From Saccharothrix espanaensis DSM 44229 (GTDB taxonomy: Bacteria; Actinomycetota; Actinomycetes; Mycobacteriales; Pseudonocardiaceae): a DNA stretch of 64,000 bases. The notes below the pieces were generated by a model, which was not told the DNA's origin, did not search any database, and worked only from the letters and a program-made list of their open reading frames with translations. The first letter of the stretch is position 1. Each line of letters opens with the position of its first letter. Shown here in pieces: positions 50,441-59,012 of this stretch. The stretch spans positions 4,650,001 through 4,714,000 of the forward strand of contig NC_019673.1 in the NCBI RefSeq assembly GCF_000328705.1, given 5' to 3'. Position numbers and translations under genes: made by a program.

Positions 50441-51967
50441 ATGACGAGCGAGACCCGCAAGTGGGGCACCTTGGTGTTGGGGTGTCTGGCGATGCTGTTG
50501 TTGGCGGTCGACCTGACCGTGCTGCACCTGGCGGTGCCGGCGCTGGTGGCCGATCTGGGGCCGTCGGCCACGCAGGTGCTGTGGATCGCCGACGCCTACG
50601 GGTTCGCGCTGGCCGGGCTGCTGGTGACGATGGGCAACCTGGGCGACCGGTGGGGCCGCAAGCGGCTGCTGCTGGTGGGGGCGGCCGGGTTCGGGGTGGC
50701 GTCGGTGTGCACGGCGTACGCGCCGACGCCGGAGTTGTTGATCGTGGCGCGGGCGCTGCTGGGGGTGGCGGGCGCGACGATCATGCCGTCGACGCTGTCG
50801 ATCATCCGCAACGTGTTCACCGACGCGCGGGAGCGCACGACCGCGGTGGGGATCTGGAGCGGGGTGGGCGCGGCCGGGTTCGCGGTGGGGCCGATCGTGG
50901 GCGGGCTGCTGCTGGACCGGTTCTGGTGGGGGTCGGTGTTCCTGGTCAACGTGCCGGTGGTGGCGTTGATCGTCGGGTTGGGCGTGGTGCTGCTGCCGGA
51001 GTCGCGCAACCCGAGTCCGGGCCGGTTGGACCTGTTGTCGGTGGTGCTGTCGGTGGTGGGCGTGGTGGCGGTGGTGTACGCGGTGAAGGAGGCGGCGCAC
51101 GACGGGTTCGGCGTTGGGGTGGTGGTCGCGGCCGTGGTGGGGGTGGCGGCGGTGGTGGTGTTCGGGCGGCGGCAGACGCGGCTGGAGGAGCCGTTGATCG
51201 ACGTGCGGCTGTTCGCGGTGCGGGCGTTCTCGGCGTCGATCGGGGCGACGCTGGTGGCGATGTTCGCGAGCTTGTCGCTGTCGCTGGTGTTGGCGCAGTA
51301 CCTGCAACTGGTGTTGGGGTGGACGCCGTTGCAGGCCGGGCTGGGCGGGTTGCCGGGCGGGGTGTGCGGCGCGGTCGGCGGCGGGCTGGCCGGGGTGCTG
51401 GTGACGCGGTGGGGCCGGGCGGCGGTGGTGGCGTGCGGGCTGGGGTTGACCGCGGTCGGGTTCGGGCTGTTCGCGGCGGTGCTGTCGGTCGACGCGACGT
51501 TCTGGGCGATGCTGCCCGCGATGGTCGTCTACGGGACCGGGGTGGGGTTCGCGTTCGCGGTCACCAACGACACGGTGCTGGCGTCGGTGCCCCGGGAGCG
51601 GGCCGGCGCGGCGGCGTCGATCGCCGAGACGGCGACCGAGATGGGCGGGGCGTTGGGGATCGCGGTGCTGGGCAGCGTGCTGGGCGCGGTGTACCGGGGT
51701 GACCTGGTGCTGCCGGCGGGGGTGCCGGCCGAGGCGGGCGAGTCGCTGGCGGCCACGCTGCACGCGGCGGCGGGCCTGCCGGGCGAGGTCGCGGGGCCGC
51801 TGGCGGCGGCGGCGCGGGCGGCGTTCGTGGACGGCGCGGCGACGAGCATGTGGGTGTGCGCGGGCGTGTTGGTGGTGTTGGCGGTGGTCGCGGGCCGGGT
51901 GCTGCGCCCGGTGCCGAAGGTGATCGACGACCCGGGTGTCGGGGACCCCCGCCCGGTGGCGTCTTGA
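50441..51967 (+). CDS. DHA2-type MFS drug exporter
   Basis: 508 residues with about 14 hydrophobic segments. LAVDLTVLHLAVPALVADLG holds the DHA2 motif D-like segment in TM1, GNLGDRWGRKRLLLVGAAGF is MFS motif A, and RALLGVAGATIMPSTLSIIR then VGAAGFAVGPIVGGLLLDRF is motif C of antiporters. QacA/EmrB-like: exports cationic or lipophilic drugs by proton antiport. Sits behind the AfsR-like regulator; ends before a strong hairpin. Confidence 0.93.
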   Translation: MTSETRKWGTLVLGCLAMLLLAVDLTVLHLAVPALVADLGPSATQVLWIADAYGFALAGLLVTMGNLGDRWGRKRLLLVGAAGFGVASVCTAYAPTPELLIVARALLGVAGATIMPSTLSIIRNVFTDARERTTAVGIWSGVGAAGFAVGPIVGGLLLDRFWWGSVFLVNVPVVALIVGLGVVLLPESRNPSPGRLDLLSVVLSVVGVVAVVYAVKEAAHDGFGVGVVVAAVVGVAAVVVFGRRQTRLEEPLIDVRLFAVRAFSASIGATLVAMFASLSLSLVLAQYLQLVLGWTPLQAGLGGLPGGVCGAVGGGLAGVLVTRWGRAAVVACGLGLTAVGFGLFAAVLSVDATFWAMLPAMVVYGTGVGFAFAVTNDTVLASVPRERAGAAASIAETATEMGGALGIAVLGSVLGAVYRGDLVLPAGVPAEAGESLAATLHAAAGLPGEVAGPLAAAARAAFVDGAATSMWVCAGVLVVLAVVAGRVLRPVPKVIDDPGVGDPRPVAS

Positions 51968-51984
51968 GAACGTGACCGGCCGGC

Positions 51985-52021
51985 CGGGTGCGGGGCGTTC
52001 GAGGGGCGCGCCCCGCACCCG
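51985..52021. terminator. hairpin terminator between convergent genes
   Basis: CGGGTGCGGGGCG (51985-51997) pairs exactly with CGCCCCGCACCCG (52009-52021) around an 11-base loop. Located between the MFS stop (51967) and the convergent hydrolase stop (52027). Confidence 0.82.
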
Positions 52022-52026
52022 CCGGG

Positions 52027-52869
52027 TCAGCGGGACAGGAAGGCGGCGATCGTGTCGACCAGGCAGCGCGGGTCGTCCAGCCACGGGAAGTGGCCCGCGT
52101 CGGGCACCTCGGCGTAGGCCGCGCCCGGGATCAGCGCCGCGAGCTGCCTGACCAGGTGCGGCGGCGACAGCGGGTCGGCGCCGCCCGCGAGGGCGAGGGT
52201 CGGCACGCGCAGCGCGGCCAGGGCGGCGCGGGTCCGGTCGGGGTCGAACGCGCCCGGCGCGCGGTAGCCGGCCTGGGCGTCGGGGTTGCGTTCGCTCTCC
52301 TCGGCTTCGGCGTGCGCGTGGGCCGCCTCGTCCCAGCGGCCGTAGAACAGCGGCGCGGCGGCCAGCCGGTTCTCGCGGGTGTCCTCGCCGCCGCTCCACG
52401 CCAGCAGCGCGCGCACCGCGTCGGCCTGCCACGGCTGGTGGGCGACGGTCGCGGCGTGGTCGGCCCAGTCCTGTTCGGTGGCGGCCAGGCCGACGGCGGA
52501 CAGCGCCGGGGTGAGCAGGATCAGGCTCGAGGGCCGGTCGGGGTGCTGTTCGGCGTAGGCGATCGCGATCCCCGCCCCGGCGGAGTGGCCGAGCAGGTCG
52601 ACCCGGTCCAGGCCGAGGTGGGCGCGCAGCGCCTCGACGTCGGCGGCCAGCCGGTCGCGCCGGTAGGACGCCGGGTCGGCCGGGGCCGCGGAGTCGCCGG
52701 TACCGCGGTTGTCCAGCAGCACCAGCTGCCGGTGCGCGCCCAGACCTCCGAGGTCGCCGAGGTAGCGGGAGGCGCGGCCCGGCCCGCCCGGCACGCACAG
52801 CAGCGGGTCGCCGGAGCCGGTCAGGTGGTAGGCCGATTCGGTACCGTCGTGGGTCGTGAAGCGGGGCAC
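52027..52869 (-). CDS. alpha/beta hydrolase (prolyl aminopeptidase-like)
   Basis: 280 residues from GTG 52869. LCVPGGPGRASRYLGDLGGL (GGPG oxyanion motif), VLLDNRGTGDSAAPADP, nucleophile in DLLGHSAGAGIAIAYAEQHP (about residue 99), Asp in LALAGGADPLSPPHLV and His in VPDAGHFPWLD give a full triad. Related to S33 peptidases and esterases. Stand-alone gene divergent from the PPOX-F420 gene 27 bp away. Confidence 0.9.
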   Translation of the reverse strand: MPRFTTHDGTESAYHLTGSGDPLLCVPGGPGRASRYLGDLGGLGAHRQLVLLDNRGTGDSAAPADPASYRRDRLAADVEALRAHLGLDRVDLLGHSAGAGIAIAYAEQHPDRPSSLILLTPALSAVGLAATEQDWADHAATVAHQPWQADAVRALLAWSGGEDTRENRLAAAPLFYGRWDEAAHAHAEAEESERNPDAQAGYRAPGAFDPDRTRAALAALRVPTLALAGGADPLSPPHLVRQLAALIPGAAYAEVPDAGHFPWLDDPRCLVDTIAAFLSR

Positions 52870-52896
52870 GGCCCCATCCTCTCCTAGGCTGGTCCG

Positions 52897-53418
52897 ATGC
52901 CGAGGATCGCCACCGCGCGCACACCGGACCGCGACGGGCTGCTGGAGTTCCTGCGCCCCCGCCACCGCGCCCTGCTGGTCACCACCCGCCGGGACGGGCG
53001 GCCCCAGGTCTCGCCGGTGACGTGCGGGGTCGACGCGGCGGGCCGGATCGTGGTGGCCAGCTACCCGGCGCGCGCCAAGGCCCGCAACGCCCGCCGTGAC
53101 GAGCGGGTCGTGCTGTGCGTGCTCTCCGACGACTGGGACGGCCCGCACGTACAGGTCGACGGCCGTGCGGAGGTGCTGGGCCTGCCCGAGGCGGTCGAGC
53201 CGCTGGTGGACTACTACCGGGCGGTCGCCGGCGAGCACCCCGACTGGGACGACTACCGGGCGGCGATGCAGCGCCAGGGCAAGGTCCTGATCCGGGTCGA
53301 GATCGACCGGTGGGGCCCGATCGCCACCGGCGGCTTCCCTACCCCGAACCCCGGCACCCCGGACGGTGTGCCGTCGGACCCGAAACCCGGCGACGACGAC
53401 CCCGACCGGGCCGGTTAG
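52897..53418 (+). CDS. PPOX-class F420-dependent oxidoreductase
   Basis: 173 residues. LRPRHRALLVTTRRDGRPQV followed by SPVTCGVDAAGRIVVAS is the split beta-barrel flavin/F420-binding fold; KARNARRDERVVLCVLSDDW and YYRAVAGEHPDWDDYRAAM are typical of the actinobacterial PPOX-F420 group (Rv1155-like). It reduces small molecules with F420H2 or binds the cofactor. The C-terminal 25 residues are Pro/Asp-rich. The stop overlaps the convergent VOC gene by 4 bp. Confidence 0.9.
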   Translation: MPRIATARTPDRDGLLEFLRPRHRALLVTTRRDGRPQVSPVTCGVDAAGRIVVASYPARAKARNARRDERVVLCVLSDDWDGPHVQVDGRAEVLGLPEAVEPLVDYYRAVAGEHPDWDDYRAAMQRQGKVLIRVEIDRWGPIATGGFPTPNPGTPDGVPSDPKPGDDDPDRAG

Positions 53419-54122
53419 GGCGTGTGCCAGGCGCCGCCCCAGCCGGCCGGGTCCTGCAGGACGGCGAACCGGGCGCCCGACGGGTCCTCCAGCACCGCCA
53501 CCCGGCCGGTGGGCCGCTCGCCCGGCGGCACGACCACCCGGCCCCCGGTCTCGGCCGCCACCGCCGCGGTCTTGTCCGTGTCGGGCACCGCGAAGAAGCA
53601 CGTCCAACGCTGGTCGCCCTCGCCCGCCAGCCGGCCCGCGACCGCCCGCTGCTCCGCGGCCGTGTCGTAGACGGTGTACGGCTCGTCCGGGGTGCGGCAG
53701 CGCCAGCCCAGCTCCCCGGTCCAGTAGTCGTCGTCGGCCCCGAAGGGCGTGTCCGAGGACGTGCCGGAGGGCGTGTCCGAGGAGACGACAGGGGACGTGG
53801 CGGAGAACTCCGCCCAGCACGGCTCCCCCGCGCGCGGCGGCGGCGCCCACGGCCCGTGCAGCACCCGCCCCCGGTCGACCGCCGCGCCGTCGCGCAGCCC
53901 GCGCGGGTCCGGCCCGGCGAACACCACCCGGAAGCCGTCGCCGCCCGGCAGCACCCGCACGGCCAGCCGGTCGCCCACCCAGCCGGAGAACACCCCGCCC
54001 GGCTCGGCGATGACGACCCAGCCGAGCAGGTGGGCGTAGAAGTCGGCGACCGGCTCGGGGTCGGCGGTGGTCAGCTCGACGCGGCGCACACCGCGCACGG
54101 GGCTGCTGGAAGGACCGGTCAC
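53415..54122 (-). CDS. VOC-family protein, two modules
   Basis: 235 residues from GTG 54122. VRRVELTTADPEPVADFYAH starts one VOC module and a second follows about residue 130 (GELGWRCRTPDEPYTVYDTA), ending VAVLEDPSGARFAVLQDPAG. Between them lies a Ser/Thr/Asp linker with a short repeat (SSDTPSG/SSDTPFG). It resembles CFP30B/glyoxalase-like proteins of actinomycetes. Function unassigned. Confidence 0.85.
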   Translation of the reverse strand: MTGPSSSPVRGVRRVELTTADPEPVADFYAHLLGWVVIAEPGGVFSGWVGDRLAVRVLPGGDGFRVVFAGPDPRGLRDGAAVDRGRVLHGPWAPPPRAGEPCWAEFSATSPVVSSDTPSGTSSDTPFGADDDYWTGELGWRCRTPDEPYTVYDTAAEQRAVAGRLAGEGDQRWTCFFAVPDTDKTAAVAAETGGRVVVPPGERPTGRVAVLEDPSGARFAVLQDPAGWGGAWHTP

Positions 54123-54173
54123 GGGATTCCCCTCGGCGGCGGGATCGGGGCGCGGCTGATCACGGCGGGGTGA

Positions 54174-56204
54174 TCAGGAACGCGCCCTATCCTCCGCACC
54201 CGCCGACGGTGTCGACAATGCTCCGTTCGGCGTCACCGGCGCGGCCGAAAGGATCTGCGCCAGCGGCACCGGGCGGCCCAGGTGGAACCCCTGCCCCACC
54301 CGCACCCCCAGCCCGATCAGCGTGGCGACCTGCGCGGGCCGCTCCACCCACTCCGCCACCGCCGAGAGCCCCAGGCCGCGCGCGATCTCCACGATCCCGG
54401 CCACCAGCACCGCGTCCGTCGACCGCTCGTCGATCCCGCGCACGAACTCGCCGTCGATCTTGATCCCGGTGATCGGCAGGTGCTTGAGGTGCACGAACGA
54501 GCCGAACCCGGAACCGAAGTCGTCCAGCGTGATCCGGCAGCCGAACCCGCGCAGCTGCACGGCCAACGCGCGCGCCGCGTCCAGGTTCGTCACCGCCGCG
54601 GTCTCGGTGATCTCCAGCCCCAACCGGCCCGGCGCCACCCCCGCGGTGGCGAGCCGGTCCAGCACGAACCCGCCGAAGTCCTCGTCCTCCAACGTCCGAC
54701 CCGACACGTTCACGTTGAACCGCAGGTCCAGGTCGGGGTGCCGGACCAGCGTGTCGATCGCCGTCGACAGCACCCACCGGTCGATGTCGAGCACCAGGTT
54801 CGACCGCTCCGCCTCCGGCAGGAACTCCGCCGGCCCCAACCGCGGCTCCTGCCCGTCCTCCAGGCGCAGCAACAGCTCGTGGCCCAACGTCCGACCGGTC
54901 GACAGCTGCACCATCGGCATCGCGTGCAACGCCAACCCGCCGCCGTCCAACGCCGCCCGCAGCCGGTCCATCACCGACACCCGCTTCGCGGTGTCCGCGT
55001 AGTGCCCCGGCTCGTACACCGTCACCCGGTTGCGGCCCGCCGCCTTCGACGCGTACAGCGCCAGATCGGCGTTGGCCAGCACCAGCTCCCACGTGTCGCC
55101 CGACCCGTACTCCGCCACCCCCGTCGACACCGTCACGTGCGCCGACGCCGCCACCAGCGGCAGCGACGCCACCGCGTCGCGCAGCCCGTCCGCCACCACC
55201 GCGGCCTCCGCCGCCGAACACCCCGGCAGCACCACCGCGAACTCGTCACCGCCCAGCCGGCCGATCGTCTGCGGCGGCGACAACCGCGACCGCAACGCCC
55301 CCGCCAACGTCTTCATCAACCGGTCGCCCACCGCGTGCCCACGCAGGTCGTTGACGTCCTTGAAGTTGTCCAGGTCCAGCAGCAGCAACGCCCCCGACCC
55401 GCCCGCGCCCAACCGGCGCTCCAGCTCACGGGTCACCGCGCGCCGGTTCGCCAACCCCGTCAACGGGTCCTGCTCGGCCAACGCCCGCAGCTCGTCGTGC
55501 ACGCGGCGCGCACCGGTGATGTCGTGCGCCGTGCCCAACGCCCGCACCGGCGTCCCGTCCCCGTCCAGCACGAACTCGCCGAAGCACTCGAACCAGCGCT
55601 CCGGGCGCCGGCCGGCCACCACCACCCGGTGGGTGTAGGAGAAGCCCGCGCCCGAGCGCATCGCCTCCTCCAACGCCGCCCGCACCGTCGCGAGGTCCTC
55701 CGGGTGCACCAGCGAGGCGTAGGAGCCGAAGTCCATCCTCGTGCCCGGCGGCAGCCCGAACATCTCCAGCAGCGTGTCCGACCACACCACGCAGTCCTCG
55801 GCGATGTGCCACTCCCACGTGCCCATCCGGCCCGACACCTGGGCCCGGCGCAACGCGTCCGCCTCGTGCGTGGCCTCCAGCTCTCGGTCCCGCCACGCCG
55901 TCACGTCGGCCACCCGGTAGAGCAGCCCACCGTCGCGCTCCAACGGCTGGCAGGTCACCTCCAGCCACCGGTGGTCCTCCCGCACCGCGCCCGCCGCCAA
56001 CAGCGCCAGCCCCGACCGGGGCCGCTCGGGCACCCCGGGCAGCAACGCGGGCAGCGACCGGCCGGCCACCCGGTCCACCGCGACACCCAGGATCCGCGCC
56101 AACGCCGGGTTCACCCAGCGCAGCACACCCTCGCCGTCGGTCACACCGAAACCCACATCGGCCCGGTCGAGCACCTCCCGGTGCAACGCGCCGTCGCCGT
56201 CCAC
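54174..56204 (-). CDS. PAS-GGDEF-EAL cyclic-di-GMP protein
   Basis: 676 residues from GTG 56204, which follows an AGGAGGGG site. Two PAS domains occupy about residues 10-240 (ADVGFGVTDGEGVLRWVNPA, MGTWEWHIAEDCVVWSD). The GGDEF domain (DPLTGLANRRAVTRELERRL; IGRLGGDEFAVVLPG, about residue 317) has an intact active-site loop. The EAL domain begins with GHELLLRLEDG (ELL for EAL), keeps NVNVSG, ITETAAV, LDDFGSGFGSF, IKIDGEFV and GQGFHLGRP, and has AEWVE where AEGVE is usual. It is likely a diguanylate cyclase with a possibly weak phosphodiesterase. No membrane segments; upstream longer frames lack similarity. Confidence 0.92.
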   Translation of the reverse strand: MDGDGALHREVLDRADVGFGVTDGEGVLRWVNPALARILGVAVDRVAGRSLPALLPGVPERPRSGLALLAAGAVREDHRWLEVTCQPLERDGGLLYRVADVTAWRDRELEATHEADALRRAQVSGRMGTWEWHIAEDCVVWSDTLLEMFGLPPGTRMDFGSYASLVHPEDLATVRAALEEAMRSGAGFSYTHRVVVAGRRPERWFECFGEFVLDGDGTPVRALGTAHDITGARRVHDELRALAEQDPLTGLANRRAVTRELERRLGAGGSGALLLLDLDNFKDVNDLRGHAVGDRLMKTLAGALRSRLSPPQTIGRLGGDEFAVVLPGCSAAEAAVVADGLRDAVASLPLVAASAHVTVSTGVAEYGSGDTWELVLANADLALYASKAAGRNRVTVYEPGHYADTAKRVSVMDRLRAALDGGGLALHAMPMVQLSTGRTLGHELLLRLEDGQEPRLGPAEFLPEAERSNLVLDIDRWVLSTAIDTLVRHPDLDLRFNVNVSGRTLEDEDFGGFVLDRLATAGVAPGRLGLEITETAAVTNLDAARALAVQLRGFGCRITLDDFGSGFGSFVHLKHLPITGIKIDGEFVRGIDERSTDAVLVAGIVEIARGLGLSAVAEWVERPAQVATLIGLGVRVGQGFHLGRPVPLAQILSAAPVTPNGALSTPSAGAEDRARS

Positions 56205-56316
56205 GACCCCTCCTCGCCACCCCGCCGGCAATGATGGTCGAGTCCGCGCACCACGGGCAAGCCGACGCCCGCACACCCGCCGCGCGGACCACCGCCGACC
56301 CGGCCGCACACCGACC

Positions 56317-56673
56317 TCAGCGCAGCCGCTCCAGACCACGCGCGTTGTCCACCAGCTCCTGCGCCAACCGCCCCAGCTCCGCCGCGTCCGCACCGTCCGA
56401 CGCCGCCGTGGCCACGTCCTCCGCCGCGCACCGCAACTGGAACAACCGGTCCTGCAGGTCCGCCAGCTCCGCCGCCGACAACACCACCGCGTCCTCGGGC
56501 AGCCCACCCCGCTGCACCGCCGCACGCCGCTCGTAGGCCCGCTGCCGGCACGGCTGCGCGCAGTACCGGCGGGGCCGCCCGATCCGCCCGCTGTCGGGCA
56601 GCCGACGGCCGCACCAGGCGCAGTGCCTGGCCTCCTCCCGACGCGACCCGACGATCTCGGTCACCAGCTCCAT
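56317..56673 (-). CDS. small zinc-finger protein
   Basis: 118 residues from ATG 56673. HCAWCGRRLPDSGRIGRPRR then YCAQPCRQRAYERR (residues about 17-50) is a Cys4 zinc finger of a type common in actinomycete plasmid/phage-like and regulatory proteins. The rest is helical (LSAAELADLQDRLFQLRCAA). Probably a DNA- or RNA-binding regulator of unknown target. Divergent from the GDPD gene. Confidence 0.8.
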   Translation of the reverse strand: MELVTEIVGSRREEARHCAWCGRRLPDSGRIGRPRRYCAQPCRQRAYERRAAVQRGGLPEDAVVLSAAELADLQDRLFQLRCAAEDVATAASDGADAAELGRLAQELVDNARGLERLR

Positions 56674-56740
56674 GGCGCGCGACGGTATCCCGCTACCCAC
56701 CGGTCACCCCCACGCCACGCCGCCAAGGCAGACTCCACCC

Positions 56741-57517
56741 GTGACCGCGAACCACCCGTACCTGTCCGGACCGCACCCGAGGCCCTACGCCCACCGCGGC
56801 TGGCACCTCGACGACCTGGACGGCATGGAGAACTCGCTCGCGGCGTTCCGGCGCGCCACCACCGAGGGGTACCGCTACCTGGAGACCGACGTGCACGCCA
56901 CCGCCGACGGTGTCGTCGTCGTGCACCACGACGACACCCTCGACCGCACCACCGACGGCGTCGGCCCCGTCGCCGGCCAACCGTGGTCCGCCGTCTCCCG
57001 CGCCAAGGTCGGCGGCCGCGAACCGGTCACCCGGCTCGCCGACCTGCTCGAAGAACTCCCCGACGCGCTGCTCAACATCGACGTCAAGGCCGACCACGCC
57101 GTCGGGCCCGTCATCGACCTGCTGCGCGCCACCGACACCCTGCACCGGGTGTGCCTGGCCTCGTTCTCCGACGCCCGCCTGGCCCGCCTGCGCCGGCTGG
57201 CCGGACCCGACCTGCTCACCTCCATGGGACCCCGCTCGGCGGGCTCGCTGTGGGCCACCGGCCGGGTGCCCGCGCTGCGCCTGCCGGTCACCGGCCGCAT
57301 CGCCCAGGTGCCCGCCACCCAAGGCCGCCTCACCGTCGTCGACGAGCGGTTCGTGCGCGCCGCCCACCGCCGCGGCCTGGAGGTCCACGTGTGGACCATC
57401 GACACCGCCGAGCAGATGACCGCCCTGCTCGACATCGGCGTCGACGGCCTGGTGAGCGACCGCCCCGACGTCCTGCGTGACGTGCTCAAGGCGCGCGGGG
57501 CATGGGCCGGCGACTGA
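56741..57517 (+). CDS. glycerophosphodiester phosphodiesterase
   Basis: 258 residues from GTG 56741. YAHRGWHLDDLDGMENSLAA carries the catalytic HRG and the E-N metal ligand; YLETDVHATADGVVVVHHDD supplies ExD and the second catalytic His; DIKA-like LLNIDVKAD follows. TIM-barrel GDPD family: hydrolyses deacylated phospholipids to sn-glycerol-3-phosphate and an alcohol. No signal peptide, so cytoplasmic. Followed 61 bp later by an MFS gene. Confidence 0.93.
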   Translation: MTANHPYLSGPHPRPYAHRGWHLDDLDGMENSLAAFRRATTEGYRYLETDVHATADGVVVVHHDDTLDRTTDGVGPVAGQPWSAVSRAKVGGREPVTRLADLLEELPDALLNIDVKADHAVGPVIDLLRATDTLHRVCLASFSDARLARLRRLAGPDLLTSMGPRSAGSLWATGRVPALRLPVTGRIAQVPATQGRLTVVDERFVRAAHRRGLEVHVWTIDTAEQMTALLDIGVDGLVSDRPDVLRDVLKARGAWAGD

Positions 57518-57578
57518 TTGGCAACAGCTTGGCGGTGATCACCACGGCGGTGTGGGCGGGGAAGTACAGTCCCCGCCC

Positions 57579-58976
57579 ATGAGCGTGGCCGACAGCCCTG
57601 CACCCGCGATCGACCGCAAGCGGGAACAACGCGGATGGATCTGGTACGACTGGGCCAACCAGGTCTTCCCCACATCCGTGATCACCGTCTTCCTCTCCGG
57701 CTACCTCACCGCCGTCGCCAAGGAAGCCGCCCGCGAGGACGTCGCCCGCAACGGGCCCGACGCCTGCGCCACCAGCTCGCTGCAACAGTGCGACATCTCG
57801 GTGTTCGGCGGGTACGTGCCCGCCGGGTCGCTGTGGGGCTACCTGCTGTCCATCGCCACCGTCGTGCAGGTCCTCGTCCTGCCCATCATGGGCGCCATCG
57901 CCGACCGCACCCAGAACAAGCGCCGGATGCTCGCCTGGACCGCGTTCCTCGGCGCGGCCGCCACCGCCTCGCTCGCCTTCGTCGGCGGCACCAACTGGCA
58001 GCTGGGCATCGCGCTGTTCATCCTCGCCAACATGAGCTACGGCTCGTCGGTCGTCGTCTACTACGCGTTCCTGCCCGAGATCGCCACCCCCGACGAGCGC
58101 GACGCCGTCTCCTCGCGCGGCTGGGCGTTCGGCTACCTCGGCGGCGGGCTCGCCCTGGCCGTCCAGCTCGGCCTGTTCATCGGCCACGACGCCATCGGCA
58201 TCGGCGAAGGCGTCGCCGTGCGCATCGGGTTCGTCATGTCCGGCCTGTGGTGGGCCGCCTTCACCCTCATCCCGCTGGCCCACCTCAAGCGCCACCGGGA
58301 GCCCCACGGCGGCGAGTCCGGCGCGTCGGTGATCACCGCCGGGTTCCGCGAACTGCGCCAGACCCTGCGCCAGGCCAAGACCTTCCCGCTCACCCTCGCC
58401 TTCCTGGGCACCTACCTGATCTACACCGACGGCATCGCCACCGTCGCCAACGTCTCCGCCCAGTACGGCCGCGACGAGCTCAAGCTCGACGAGACCGTGC
58501 TCATCGCCACCATCCTGATCGTCCAGTTCGTCGCCTTCGCCGGAGCCGTCATCCACGGCCGGATGGCCCGCCGGTGGGGCGCCAAGCGCACCATCATGAT
58601 CAGCCTCGTGGTGTGGATCGGCGTCATCGGCGCGGCCTACTTCGTCCAGGCCGGCCAGCAGGTCCAGTTCTACCTGCTCGCCGTCGGCATCGGCATCGTC
58701 CTGGGCGGCACCAACGCGCTGTCCCGCTCGCTGTTCTCCCAGATGATCCCGCCCGGCCGGGAAGCCCAGTACTTCTCCCTCTACGAGGTCGGCGAGCGCT
58801 CCACCTCGTGGCTGGGCCCGCTGGTGTTCGCCGGCGTCGGCCAGGCCACCGGCTCCTTCCGGCTCGCGATCATCTCGCTGGTCGTCTTCTTCGTCGTCGG
58901 TTTCGTGCTGCTGATCTTCGTCCCGGTCCGCAAGGCGATCGTCGCCTCCGGCAACCCGGTCCCGGCCAAGGTGTGA
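57579..58976 (+). CDS. UMF1-type (ATG22-like) MFS transporter
   Basis: 465 residues with about 12 hydrophobic segments. RGWIWYDWANQVFPTSVITV at the N-terminus is the diagnostic WxxYDWANxxF motif of the UMF1/ATG22 MFS branch; GAIADRTQNKRRMLAWTAFL is MFS motif A and YAFLPEIATPDERDAVSSRG then WAFGYLGGGLAL is also family-typical. Likely exports amino acids or related metabolites; the substrate is unknown. Ends at a strong hairpin. Confidence 0.92.
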   Translation: MSVADSPAPAIDRKREQRGWIWYDWANQVFPTSVITVFLSGYLTAVAKEAAREDVARNGPDACATSSLQQCDISVFGGYVPAGSLWGYLLSIATVVQVLVLPIMGAIADRTQNKRRMLAWTAFLGAAATASLAFVGGTNWQLGIALFILANMSYGSSVVVYYAFLPEIATPDERDAVSSRGWAFGYLGGGLALAVQLGLFIGHDAIGIGEGVAVRIGFVMSGLWWAAFTLIPLAHLKRHREPHGGESGASVITAGFRELRQTLRQAKTFPLTLAFLGTYLIYTDGIATVANVSAQYGRDELKLDETVLIATILIVQFVAFAGAVIHGRMARRWGAKRTIMISLVVWIGVIGAAYFVQAGQQVQFYLLAVGIGIVLGGTNALSRSLFSQMIPPGREAQYFSLYEVGERSTSWLGPLVFAGVGQATGSFRLAIISLVVFFVVGFVLLIFVPVRKAIVASGNPVPAKV

Positions 58977-58977
58977 A

Positions 58978-59005
58978 CCGGTGGGCTGCCCCGGCAGCCC
59001 ACCGG
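58978..59005. terminator. hairpin terminator between convergent genes
   Basis: CCGGTGGGCTGCC (58978-58990) pairs exactly with GGCAGCCCACCGG (58993-59005) around a two-base turn, immediately after the MFS stop and 8 bp from the convergent membrane-protein stop. Confidence 0.85.
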
Positions 59006-59012
59006 CTCCGGC

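Noticed and set aside
49169-52924. 1251-codon open frame on the minus strand
   Set aside because: Antisense shadow over the AfsR-like and MFS genes with low-complexity composition.
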